Positions 16,825 through 25,279 of a DNA stretch of 64,000 nucleotides are shown here, piece after piece. The DNA comes from G965197555 sp965197555 (GTDB lineage Bacteria > Chloroflexota > Dehalococcoidia > Lucifugimonadales > UBA3495): contig OZ240213.1 in assembly GCA_965197555.1 (NCBI GenBank), positions 3,844,001 to 3,908,000 on the forward strand, read 5' to 3'. The notes below the pieces were generated by a model that saw only the letters and a program-made list of their open reading frames with translations, was not told the origin of the DNA and ran no database searches. A program made the translations under genes and the position numbers. Every line of letters begins with the position of its first letter. Position 1 is the stretch's first letter.

Positions 16825-17787
16825 ATGGCTCGCGGTAGAAACGAAGCAAAGGGCGAAGGGAGCGTCACTCATTCAGTGCTTATCCTGGGGACCCGGTCCC
16901 ACGTGGGCATGAAACGCTCCTCCAACCAGGACGCGATCTGCGCCTTGGTTGGACCCAACGCTCCGCCCGGGACCGACGCTCTTCTGGCAGTGGCCGACGG
17001 CATGGGGGGTCACCAGGCTGGCGAAGTGGCGAGCGCACTGGCTATCCGCGGGTTGGTTTCTAAACTGTCCGGGGGTTTGGCGACCCGGGGAACTGGCGGC
17101 CTGGTGCCGGTCCTGCAACGGGCCATCGGTGAGTTGAACACGGAAATCCACGAGGCCGGGCACCGTCCTGAGACCCACGGCATGGGGACCACGCTGACCG
17201 CGGCCGTGATTGTGGGAGATGCCTTGACCATAGGTCACGTGGGGGACAGCCGGGCCTACCTCCTCAGGGATGGAACCATGCGGCAACTGACCCTAGACCA
17301 TAGCTGGGTTGCAGAACAGGTGGCCCGAGGGGTGCTGACGCCGCAAGAAGCGCAGGAACACCCCCGGAGGAACATACTGACCCGGGCCATGGGTGTAGAC
17401 CCCAGGGTACAGGTCGATGGTGTGACGATGAAGTTGGTCGTGGGCGACGTGCTGTTGATATGTTCCGACGGATTACACGGCTTGGTCTCAGACGACGAGA
17501 CCGCCAAGGTGCTGAACAGCCAAGACCCGGGCCCGGCTAGCCGGGAGATGGTCGACTTAGCCAACGCTAATGGCGGCACCGACAACATTAGCGTCGTCGT
17601 TGCCCGGTTCGGCGGCGTCGGCCCATCATCGTCCGGCCACGGCAGGACCACTCTGGGCGGCAGCGCCCGATTGAGCAGGAAACTAGGGCTGCTCGGTATC
17701 ACAACCCGGGTCCCGTTGCTACCGGCGTGGTTCCCCTTTTGGTTATTGCACCGGCTGTTTATTGCTCCCTTCCGTCGGCGCCGATAG
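16825..17787 (+). CDS. PP2C-family Ser/Thr protein phosphatase
   Basis: 320-residue PPM phosphatase. Metal and active-site motifs are intact: KRSSNQDAICAL, LLAVADGMGGHQAGE, LTIGHVGDSRAYLL, LLICSDGLHGLVSD and NGGTDNISVVVARF. After the catalytic domain (about 20-265) comes a linker and a C-terminal hydrophobic segment WFPFWLLHRLFIAPF closed by four arginines, which may bind the membrane. It lies between the triple-FHA gene and the kinase, the usual arrangement for a phosphatase that resets a PknB-like kinase. Confidence 0.92.
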   Translation: MARGRNEAKGEGSVTHSVLILGTRSHVGMKRSSNQDAICALVGPNAPPGTDALLAVADGMGGHQAGEVASALAIRGLVSKLSGGLATRGTGGLVPVLQRAIGELNTEIHEAGHRPETHGMGTTLTAAVIVGDALTIGHVGDSRAYLLRDGTMRQLTLDHSWVAEQVARGVLTPQEAQEHPRRNILTRAMGVDPRVQVDGVTMKLVVGDVLLICSDGLHGLVSDDETAKVLNSQDPGPASREMVDLANANGGTDNISVVVARFGGVGPSSSGHGRTTLGGSARLSRKLGLLGITTRVPLLPAWFPFWLLHRLFIAPFRRRR

Positions 17788-17853
17788 TCACCCAACCCGG
17801 CATCTGTGACTCGAAATCCCACCTGTGATCGGGGCAAAGAAAGGCTTTTGCAG

Positions 17854-20800
17854 ATGCAACGAAGCATAGGCAGGTACCAGGTACTGGAGGAGATTGCCTC
17901 CGGCGGCCAAGGCACCGTCTACCGGGCCTGGGACACGTCCAGCGGCCGCGTAGTGGCGCTTAAGGTGCTGCATCCCCATCTTTCTTCCGACGCCGGTGTG
18001 CTGGAGCGCTTCCGAAGGGAGGCGCAGCTAGCCGCCGCCGTCTCCCATCCCAACATCACCCAGATCTTCGAAGTGGGGCAGGACGGCAATCTCCACTTCA
18101 TTGCCATGGAATTCCTGCCCCTCAGCATCCACAACCTGATGGAGTCCCAGGGCAGGCTGCCGGTGGAGCGGGCGGCCGACATCTGTCATCAGGCGGCGCT
18201 GGCCCTGCAGGCCGCCAGTAGCCGGGGCATTATTCACCGGGACATCAAACCCCAGAACCTGCTGCTGGCCCCCGACGGGTCGGTAAAGGTAACGGACTTC
18301 GGCATCGCCCGAGCCACAGCCCTGTCGACGATGACCCGCACCGGGGCCCTGATGGGAACGCCCCACTACATGTCGCCGGAGCAAGCCCAAGGGCAACGGG
18401 TGGACGTACGGTCCGACATTTACTCCCTGGGCATCGTTCTTTACCAGATGCTCTCGGGGCAACTGCCCTTTGAGGCAGACACGCCCTTCGAGGTGATGCG
18501 GCAGCATATAGAGGAACGGCCAACGCCGGTACGGCGGCTACGCTCGCAGGTACCGGCCGCGTTGGACCGAATCGTGCAGAGGTGCTTGGAGAAAAGCCCG
18601 GAGCGGCGCTACCCAACGCCAAGGGACCTGGCCCTGGCGCTGCGGGAGGCGGCGCCGGGCATAGGTTACGCTAGGGGACAGCAACAGCGGCCAGCCCAAC
18701 GGCCCGCCGCGCCTCCGGCGCAGAGGGCTGCTCCGCCTCGTTCTCCTCAACCGAGGCCGGTTAGGCCCGGCACGACCTGGATGGAATCGTGGGCCAGAGC
18801 CTGGCAGAGGGTGCACCGGAGCGGGTGGGCCCGGATGGTTACCGTCTTGTCGGTTGTTGCTGCGCTGGTGGCCATCAGCGTTAACCTCGGCCTCATGGAC
18901 CGGATTGGCAATTCCTTAAACCCAACAAGCGAGCCCCAAGCTGCAGTTCCGCCAGCGATACCTGGGCGGCCAGCGCCGACGGCTGTATCCGGCTCCCTTC
19001 AACCCCTGGTACAAGTATCAGACGACTTCGAGGGGAGCTTAAATCGAGACCAGTGGGCGCTGCTCGGCTCCGCGGAGCATGACCTCGAAGGAGGAGCCGT
19101 ACTGCTCACTCCGGCGGAACCTGAACAGATCGGGTGGTTGTTCCACCAGGAACCCATAATGATCGAACGCTTTGAGGCGGTTTTCAAGTTCGAGATTGGG
19201 GGAGGCACCGGCGGCGACGGTATGGCGTTCGTGGTGTCCCAGCAAAACCCTTATTCCGCAAACCTGTTGCAGAAGAATCCTGGATTGGGGACCGGGGTAC
19301 TTGACGGCGGTTTTGTAATTGAATTCGACACTGTCCAGAACCCCGAACCCGTTGACCCTCATGACAACCATGTCGGCTTCACTCCTTTGATACCGTCACT
19401 GCTGCGCAGTGAGGCGACGGCTACCGTCCCGAGGCTGCGGAACAACGGGGTATTCGAGGCATATGTTGTCTTCGACGCTGGCGTGGTTAGAGTCTATCTG
19501 TCTAACCCCGGTATCGCGATGGTGCCAACATTGGTGCTGGAGCACGCCATCGATGACTTGGTCCCCTTCGAGGCGTACATCGGGTTCGTGGGGGACACTG
19601 GCGGGCGCCACGATCGGCACGTCTTGCACGAAGTCAGCTTCACGGCATTCAATTCCGCGCCTCGGATTCCTGAAGATGTGCACGTCGCGGTGGTACCCGC
19701 CTCCCCAGCGCCAACGGTGCCGACGACGGCTCCCATAGCACCGGACGGGGCCGCCCTGGTCTCCCGCTACTATGCCACGGCCGCGTCCGCTGACTTTACG
19801 GAGCCGTTATCCAATAACTGGCTGCTCCGTGGGGCTGCCTACCAGGATGACACCCAGGGCGTCATCCTTACGGAGACTGCCAACAATGAGACCGGATTCT
19901 TGTTCTTGAAACATCCGCTCGTGACAGAATCTTTTGCCGTTGAATTCTCTTTCTCCATCCGGGACGGCACAGGCGCTGATGGCCTGGCCTTTGTTGTGTC
20001 CAGGTCATTTCCCGCCTTAGATTTCGTTCAAGGTCATCGAAGTTCATCATTCGATCAATTGGACGGCTTCGCCGTGGAGTTCGACACCAACTATAACCCA
20101 GAGCATGACACCTCAGGCAGCAACAACCACGTTGGCATCACTCTCTATCCTGAAATGTCGTCCCTGGCGGAGGAACAGAGTGTACCGCCGCTGAGGAACT
20201 CCGGCGTCTTTGAAGCGTTTGTGATCTTTGACAATGGCCACGTTCAACTGTTTCTGAAGAACGACACCATCAATCTGGAATGGACGCTGTTCCTGGACCA
20301 CACAATCCCTGATTTCCAACCCTTTGAAGGATATTTTGGGTTCGCTGCCTTCACTGGCGGAAGGAATGACAGGCACACTATTCACCGGGTTCACTTGCGG
20401 CTACCTGATTCCATCTTAGTCGCCGCCGCCCTTGCGCCGACACCGACTTGGGTGCCAATGGCAACGCCTACTCCTGCCCCCCACGTCCCTGTACCGGACA
20501 GGCACGGGAACGCACTAAACCTCGCCATCGCGGAAGACCCTTTTGCCCACGGCTTTTTGCCCTTTGAGAACGTCTCCAGCGCCCAGAGGGAGGTCAACAG
20601 CCTGATTTTCAGCCGCCCGTTCCGGCAAAGCCCCTCGGGAATCGCGCCTGACTTGGGCGAAGCTTGGGAGGTCTCAGAGGATTTCACAACGTGGACGGTT
20701 CGGATTAGGCAGGATGCCCTATTCCACGACGGCAGCCCGGTCACCGCCCACGACGTATCGTACTCGATCATGGTTTTTCAGGAGATTCAGGCCTCTCAAG

Positions 20801-23800
20801 GGTTTGAGGACCTCCAGAAGGAAGGGTTGTCGTGGACTTCGTGGATCCAAGACGGTGGCGTGTCCATCATCGACTATTACACCCTGGAGATAGGGTTTAG
20901 CGAACCTTTCCCAAACTTCCATGAGGTCATGGCCCAGCCCACCTTCATCATCGTTCCCGACCGCATGTGGTTCGACGAAGGCCTGCACGGACGCGCCGCC
21001 GAGGATGTTACAAAACTTGTCGGATCTGGCCCTTTCCAGCCCGTCGAATACCAGCCCGGCGCCAAATTGGTCCTAGAGCGCAACCCCCACTACTACGAGC
21101 CTAATCTGCCCCACGTGGACCGCATCACCATCCACGTCGTGCCTGAGCGAGCCACCAGAATGGCGGCCTTCGTGACGGGACAGATAGACTTTCTGGGAAT
21201 TCCGAATGGCGACCCCCAAGGAAGCATCAGCCGCGATGAGCTGGAACACATCGTGCAGAAGGTTCCCGATAACGTTCTGGTCCCACCGTCCTCCGCGCCT
21301 GCACTAATGTTCGATACCCAAACCATACCCTTCGCCGACATGAAGGTGCGGCGCGCCATCGCCTATGCCATTGACCAAGACACCCTCAACGAGGCGCTCT
21401 TGGAAGGCAGGGGAGAACGTCAGGGTCCGGTTCCAAAGGCGCTCTTTGCAGAGTGGACCACGCCATTAGACGATCCGGATGCCCGCTTCAGAGGCTATCA
21501 TTATGACCCCGAGAAAGCGAGAGAACTCTTGGTCGAGGCCGGCTATACCGACGGTTTCGAAACTCAACTGACCGTTTCGGCCCGGTGGGTCGAGTGGGGA
21601 AGCGTCGTGGCGGAGATGCTGGCAGAGGTGGGCATAGCCACGGGGATGGGTATTTCTCCCTCCGAGCACATGGCCGGAATCGGCGAATTCGGCCCCCAGG
21701 GAATCCCCCACCAGGGGATGGTCCTTGCGCCTTTCCAGCGCTTCGACGGCGACATTGAGTTATTCATCCGGAAGCATTTCACGAGCCAGGGTACTCACAA
21801 CTACAGCCGGTGGACCGAAGGGCTTCCGGAAGATGTCATGGCGGAATTCGCCCAGTCGTTAGACCCGGAGCAACGCCGGGAATTGGTCTCTATTCTCATA
21901 AACCACCTGGCCGAAGAAGTGGTCGTTGTTCCGTTGCCCGCGCCGCCCGCGGTATACGCGCGCAGCGGTCGGGTGCAGGGGTCGCTGGAGCTCACCGATC
22001 TCGGCACGATATTGAAGCAAGTGTGGATTGGAGAAGCCGCTCAGACGGGCCAACCCACCGTTCCTTCACCCAACACGACCCAAGCGCAACCCGCAACTCT
22101 CGCAGCCAGGCCCCAGCCGACACCGACCGCTATACCTGTCGCTCCGGTTGCTGTAGAGCCGACCGCAACGGACAGGACTGCGCTAGTCGCCCTCTACAAC
22201 GCCACGGACGGCCCGAACTGGAAGAACGACACCAACTGGCTGAGCGACGCGTCAATCGGCGAATGGCATGGCGTAACCACCAACAACAGTGGCCGGGTCA
22301 CTCAACTGGTTCTCACGGGGAACCAGTTGAGTGGGGAAATACCGCCCGAGCTAGGAGGTCTCACCAACCTAGAGAGGCTGTCCCTAATGAATAACTGCTG
22401 CGGGTTGAGCGGGAGGATACCAGCTGAGCTCGGCAGCCTCACCAACTTGAGGAGCCTAAATCTGGCGGGCAATCTCCTAAGCGGGACCATTCCCCCAGAA
22501 CTCGGCAATCTATCCAACCTAGAGGAGCTGTGGCTCAGCGCCAATCAACTGAGTGGGCTGCTTCCACAGAGCTTAACTAGCCTGTCGGTGATGAAAAGTC
22601 TCCGTTTTGGACACAACCCAGGTCTATGCGCCCCCATCGACACCGCCCTCCAAGAGTGGCTGCAGCGTATTCCGAACACGTCAGACAACAGCTGCGCGCC
22701 CGTGGCGTCGGATAGTAGGGATAGGCCCACCCTTCTGGCCCTCCACCACGCCATGGGCGGGGCGAATTGGAAGGACAACACCAACTGGCTGAGCGACGCG
22801 CCAATCGGCGGATGGTACGGCGTCACCACCAATGGCAGGGGCCGTGTCATTGAATTGATCCTGCCGGGAAACCAGTTGAGTGGGCGGACACCATCCGAGC
22901 TAGGCAGTCTCACCGATCTGGAAGTACTAAACCTTAGCAATAACGAGTTGACTGGGGAGATACCGCCTGAATTAGGCAGCCTCACCAACCTGCGGAGCCT
23001 ATCCCTCTATCACACCGAGTTGAGCGGGGAGATACCGCCCGGACTGGCAAGCTTAACCAACCTGGAAGGGCTGTACCTCAACCATACCCAGTTAAGTGGG
23101 GAGATACCCTCTTGGCTAGGTGGTCTCACCAACCTAACAACGCTGCAGCTCCTTGATACCGGGTTAACGGGGAAGATACCGCCAGAGCTAGGCAGCCTTA
23201 CTAACCTGATAAGCCTGGACCTTCGTAGCAACGATTTAAGCGGGGAAATACCGCCTGAACTGTGCAGCCTCACCAACCTACAGAGGCTGTCCCTCAATAG
23301 TAACGAGTTGAGCGGGAAGATACCGCCTGAACTGGGCAGTCTCACCAATCTGCGAAACCTGGGGCTCCGTACGAACCAGTTAAGCGGGGAACTACCGTTT
23401 TGGCTAGGCAGGCTCATCAATCTGGAAGTGCTGCTCCTCAGTGGTAACCAGTTGAGCGGCGAGATACCGTCGGAGGTGAGCAGACTTACCAACCTGAGAG
23501 CCCTACTCTTAAGTAGAAACCACCTGACGGGGTGCGTGCCCGATAGCCTGCGCGACGTGAGGGAGAATGACTATCCCCAGCTTGGGTTGCCGTTCTGCGG
23601 CGGCGCAATGCTAACCACGACCGCCAGCCCAGCGGAGGGTGGAACGGTCGCCCCCGCAGGCACGAACACTTACCAGCACGGAGCGAGGGTGACCTTAATA
23701 CCCACTCCTGCGTCAGGGTACCGCTTCCAGGGTTGGGAGGGCGCTTGCTCCGGCAGCGGAGAGTGCGTCTTAGTCATGGATGGGAACAAGTCGGTCACAG

Positions 23801-24324
23801 CCAACTTCCTCAGTCCAGCTGCAATTTTCTTGCTTAGTGGATTAGTCAATGACCAGCCGCTAGATGTGCCGACAGTTTCGGTTACTCCTGGAGGAGCGAT
23901 TTCGGGTGTTGTTAGCATTCTAGTCGAGAACGCCCACGACCCAACCTCTGTGTTTCCGGTAGGGGCGACCCCATCATGGGTAGACCATGAGGGCGGCTAT
24001 TGGTCCATTGACTCGTGGGCTCCGGGTCGCTCCGAAACTCGGTACGCGGTTCAGTTGGACCTGAAGGCCCCAACTTCCCCTGGAACCTACGCGATCATAT
24101 TTGCCGCTTCACCTGAAACGACCCTCGCTCACGTGATGTCCGCTACTCATTGGGCGTCGGCAAGCCCTAGATGGAACAATGGCGATGACATTGCGTCGTG
24201 GGACAGTTCCCAGATCGAATTTGCCATAGCCAACGGTTACGTCAACGCCCCCATGTACGGTTTCGAGCCGATGCGGCGGTTCGGAGCGGCTGCGATCATT
24301 GTTGTCGTAACGCCCTCCCAGTAG
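17854..24324 (+). CDS. Giant receptor-like Ser/Thr kinase: kinase-TM-2x lectin-SBP5-LRR
   Basis: 2,156 residues. PknB-type kinase (about 5-270): loop EEIASGGQGTVYRAWD, Lys37 in VALKVLHPH, catalytic HRDIKPQN (Asp130), DFG Asp148 in VTDFGIARAT. A Pro/Arg-rich linker leads to one membrane helix (about 328-350, VTVLSVVAALVAISVNLGL). Outside follow two L-type lectin folds (about 390-600 and 637-853; GDGMAFVVSQ and VIEFDT, ADGLAFVVSR and VEFDTNYNP), a family-5 peptide/nickel-type solute-binding domain (about 886-1390), two leucine-rich-repeat blocks of the GEIPPELGSLTNL type (about 1440-1612 and 1620-1915), an InlB-B-like repeat (about 1920-1986) and an unrecognised C-terminal domain. ATG 17854 is preferred; a GTG at 17806 would add 16 residues. 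Likely a surface sensor signalling through the FHA and PP2C neighbours. The ligand is unknown. Confidence 0.88.
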   Translation: MQRSIGRYQVLEEIASGGQGTVYRAWDTSSGRVVALKVLHPHLSSDAGVLERFRREAQLAAAVSHPNITQIFEVGQDGNLHFIAMEFLPLSIHNLMESQGRLPVERAADICHQAALALQAASSRGIIHRDIKPQNLLLAPDGSVKVTDFGIARATALSTMTRTGALMGTPHYMSPEQAQGQRVDVRSDIYSLGIVLYQMLSGQLPFEADTPFEVMRQHIEERPTPVRRLRSQVPAALDRIVQRCLEKSPERRYPTPRDLALALREAAPGIGYARGQQQRPAQRPAAPPAQRAAPPRSPQPRPVRPGTTWMESWARAWQRVHRSGWARMVTVLSVVAALVAISVNLGLMDRIGNSLNPTSEPQAAVPPAIPGRPAPTAVSGSLQPLVQVSDDFEGSLNRDQWALLGSAEHDLEGGAVLLTPAEPEQIGWLFHQEPIMIERFEAVFKFEIGGGTGGDGMAFVVSQQNPYSANLLQKNPGLGTGVLDGGFVIEFDTVQNPEPVDPHDNHVGFTPLIPSLLRSEATATVPRLRNNGVFEAYVVFDAGVVRVYLSNPGIAMVPTLVLEHAIDDLVPFEAYIGFVGDTGGRHDRHVLHEVSFTAFNSAPRIPEDVHVAVVPASPAPTVPTTAPIAPDGAALVSRYYATAASADFTEPLSNNWLLRGAAYQDDTQGVILTETANNETGFLFLKHPLVTESFAVEFSFSIRDGTGADGLAFVVSRSFPALDFVQGHRSSSFDQLDGFAVEFDTNYNPEHDTSGSNNHVGITLYPEMSSLAEEQSVPPLRNSGVFEAFVIFDNGHVQLFLKNDTINLEWTLFLDHTIPDFQPFEGYFGFAAFTGGRNDRHTIHRVHLRLPDSILVAAALAPTPTWVPMATPTPAPHVPVPDRHGNALNLAIAEDPFAHGFLPFENVSSAQREVNSLIFSRPFRQSPSGIAPDLGEAWEVSEDFTTWTVRIRQDALFHDGSPVTAHDVSYSIMVFQEIQASQGFEDLQKEGLSWTSWIQDGGVSIIDYYTLEIGFSEPFPNFHEVMAQPTFIIVPDRMWFDEGLHGRAAEDVTKLVGSGPFQPVEYQPGAKLVLERNPHYYEPNLPHVDRITIHVVPERATRMAAFVTGQIDFLGIPNGDPQGSISRDELEHIVQKVPDNVLVPPSSAPALMFDTQTIPFADMKVRRAIAYAIDQDTLNEALLEGRGERQGPVPKALFAEWTTPLDDPDARFRGYHYDPEKARELLVEAGYTDGFETQLTVSARWVEWGSVVAEMLAEVGIATGMGISPSEHMAGIGEFGPQGIPHQGMVLAPFQRFDGDIELFIRKHFTSQGTHNYSRWTEGLPEDVMAEFAQSLDPEQRRELVSILINHLAEEVVVVPLPAPPAVYARSGRVQGSLELTDLGTILKQVWIGEAAQTGQPTVPSPNTTQAQPATLAARPQPTPTAIPVAPVAVEPTATDRTALVALYNATDGPNWKNDTNWLSDASIGEWHGVTTNNSGRVTQLVLTGNQLSGEIPPELGGLTNLERLSLMNNCCGLSGRIPAELGSLTNLRSLNLAGNLLSGTIPPELGNLSNLEELWLSANQLSGLLPQSLTSLSVMKSLRFGHNPGLCAPIDTALQEWLQRIPNTSDNSCAPVASDSRDRPTLLALHHAMGGANWKDNTNWLSDAPIGGWYGVTTNGRGRVIELILPGNQLSGRTPSELGSLTDLEVLNLSNNELTGEIPPELGSLTNLRSLSLYHTELSGEIPPGLASLTNLEGLYLNHTQLSGEIPSWLGGLTNLTTLQLLDTGLTGKIPPELGSLTNLISLDLRSNDLSGEIPPELCSLTNLQRLSLNSNELSGKIPPELGSLTNLRNLGLRTNQLSGELPFWLGRLINLEVLLLSGNQLSGEIPSEVSRLTNLRALLLSRNHLTGCVPDSLRDVRENDYPQLGLPFCGGAMLTTTASPAEGGTVAPAGTNTYQHGARVTLIPTPASGYRFQGWEGACSGSGECVLVMDGNKSVTANFLSPAAIFLLSGLVNDQPLDVPTVSVTPGGAISGVVSILVENAHDPTSVFPVGATPSWVDHEGGYWSIDSWAPGRSETRYAVQLDLKAPTSPGTYAIIFAASPETTLAHVMSATHWASASPRWNNGDDIASWDSSQIEFAIANGYVNAPMYGFEPMRRFGAAAIIVVVTPSQ

Positions 24325-24476
24325 CCAGAGGGAACCAGCACCCCTGGGATTTAGTTCGACGGCTCTGTGGAGTGTTGGGGCGCGATCAATATAACCAATC
24401 ATCACCGCCTCTTCGGGCCGGCGGTTCGCGGTGTCAGCACCCGCATCGCAGGTATCCTGGGGTCTGTCCAGGTAAC

Positions 24477-24634
24477 TGTTCAGACTCGATGCGTTGCTCC
24501 TGCCACCCCAGCCTCATTCCGGCCCCCGTATCAAGTACGGGGCGGGCTTTGAGCCGGAATCCATAGCCTTTGCAACCAAACATGGTTCCCTATGCTTGGC
24601 GTCTTTGGATTCCCACTTTCGTGGGAATGACCGG
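24477..24634 (+). repeat. Dispersed repeat, copy B (MITE/REP-like)
   Basis: Second copy of the unit at 6360-6515, in the same orientation, with the same order of blocks: GTTCAGACTCGATG, CATTCCGGCCCCCGTATCAA, CTTTGAGCCGGAATCCA, TTTGGATTCCCACT and GTGGGAATGACCGG. The inner 30-40 bases between the two inverted repeats differ most. The rest of 24325-24791 holds only the ferredoxin promoter. Confidence 0.7.
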
Positions 24635-24692
24635 CCTGGGGCAGGGATGGCCCTCAAATCTGAACTGTACGAATTGTCAGCAATAGCTACGA

Positions 24693-24720
24693 TTGCAAAC
24701 CTATCAGGCTATGCTATAAT
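24693..24720 (+). promoter_or_regulatory. Probable promoter of the ferredoxin gene
   Basis: TTGCAA at 24693-24698 and TATAAT at 24715-24720 with a 16-nt spacer and an extended -10 TG (ATGCTATAAT). It is 71 nt before the ferredoxin start. Confidence 0.5.
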
Positions 24721-24791
24721 CTGTTGACTTCCTCTCAAGGGGGGTTTCCTAGGTAGATCTCCTTCAGCTAACTCACCAGGAGCCTAATACC

Positions 24792-25061
24792 ATGACCTAC
24801 ATCATTACCGAGCCTTGCGTTGGAGTTAAAGATTCCGCTTGCGTCGACGTATGTCCGGTGGACTGTATCTACACCCGCGATGAAGATGACATGTACTACA
24901 TCAGCCCTGATGAGTGCATCGACTGTGCGGCTTGCGAGCCGGTGTGCCCTGTCACTGCGATATTCGCCGAGGACGCGACCCCTCCCCAGTTTGCTCCTTA
25001 CATCGCGATGAATTACGATTACTTCACCCAGACAGACCCGGCCGACCTCAAGCGCAAGTAG
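24792..25061 (+). CDS. Seven-iron-type ferredoxin
   Basis: 89 residues with two cluster-binding regions: CVGVKDSACVDVCPVDC near the N-terminus, whose spacing fits a 3Fe-4S plus 4Fe-4S (FdxA-like) protein, and CIDCAACEPVCP for the 4Fe-4S cluster. The C-terminal tail (FAPYIAMNYDYFTQ) is typical of this group. It carries single electrons in the cytoplasm; its partner here is not known. ATG 24792 follows CCAGGAGCC. Aconitase, another Fe-S enzyme, lies downstream beyond a palindromic site. Confidence 0.9.
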   Translation: MTYIITEPCVGVKDSACVDVCPVDCIYTRDEDDMYYISPDECIDCAACEPVCPVTAIFAEDATPPQFAPYIAMNYDYFTQTDPADLKRK

Positions 25062-25106
25062 CGTTCCGGCAACCTCGGTCCGTATTCCCGGGCAAGGCAT
25101 GATATG

Positions 25107-25135
25107 AACCTTTAAAGGCCAGTCCTTTAAAGGTT
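25107..25135. promoter_or_regulatory. Paired CCTTTAAAGG palindromes (operator or hairpin)
   Basis: AACCTTTAAAGG at 25107-25118 and CCTTTAAAGGTT at 25124-25135 form a 12-bp perfect inverted repeat with a 5-nt spacer, and each half is itself a palindrome. It lies between the ferredoxin and aconitase genes. It has no following T run, so a tandem regulator site ahead of aconitase is as likely as a terminator for ferredoxin. Confidence 0.5.
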
Positions 25136-25279
25136 CTGTGTCGTCACTGGCCTACTCTCGCCCGACACACTAACAAGAACCCGCTGTAACCGAGTGAACA
25201 ATGGCCCTGACACAACTACGGCAGCGCAGCCATCTCCAGTGAACTGACCGCATTCTGTCCGGCTGCAGAGAGGAGCACT

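Noticed and set aside
22170..23600. Periodic repeats of about 72 nt suggesting a CRISPR or satellite array
   Set aside because: The period is the 24-residue leucine-rich repeat in one continuous frame (GEIPPELGSLTNL); there are no unique spacers.
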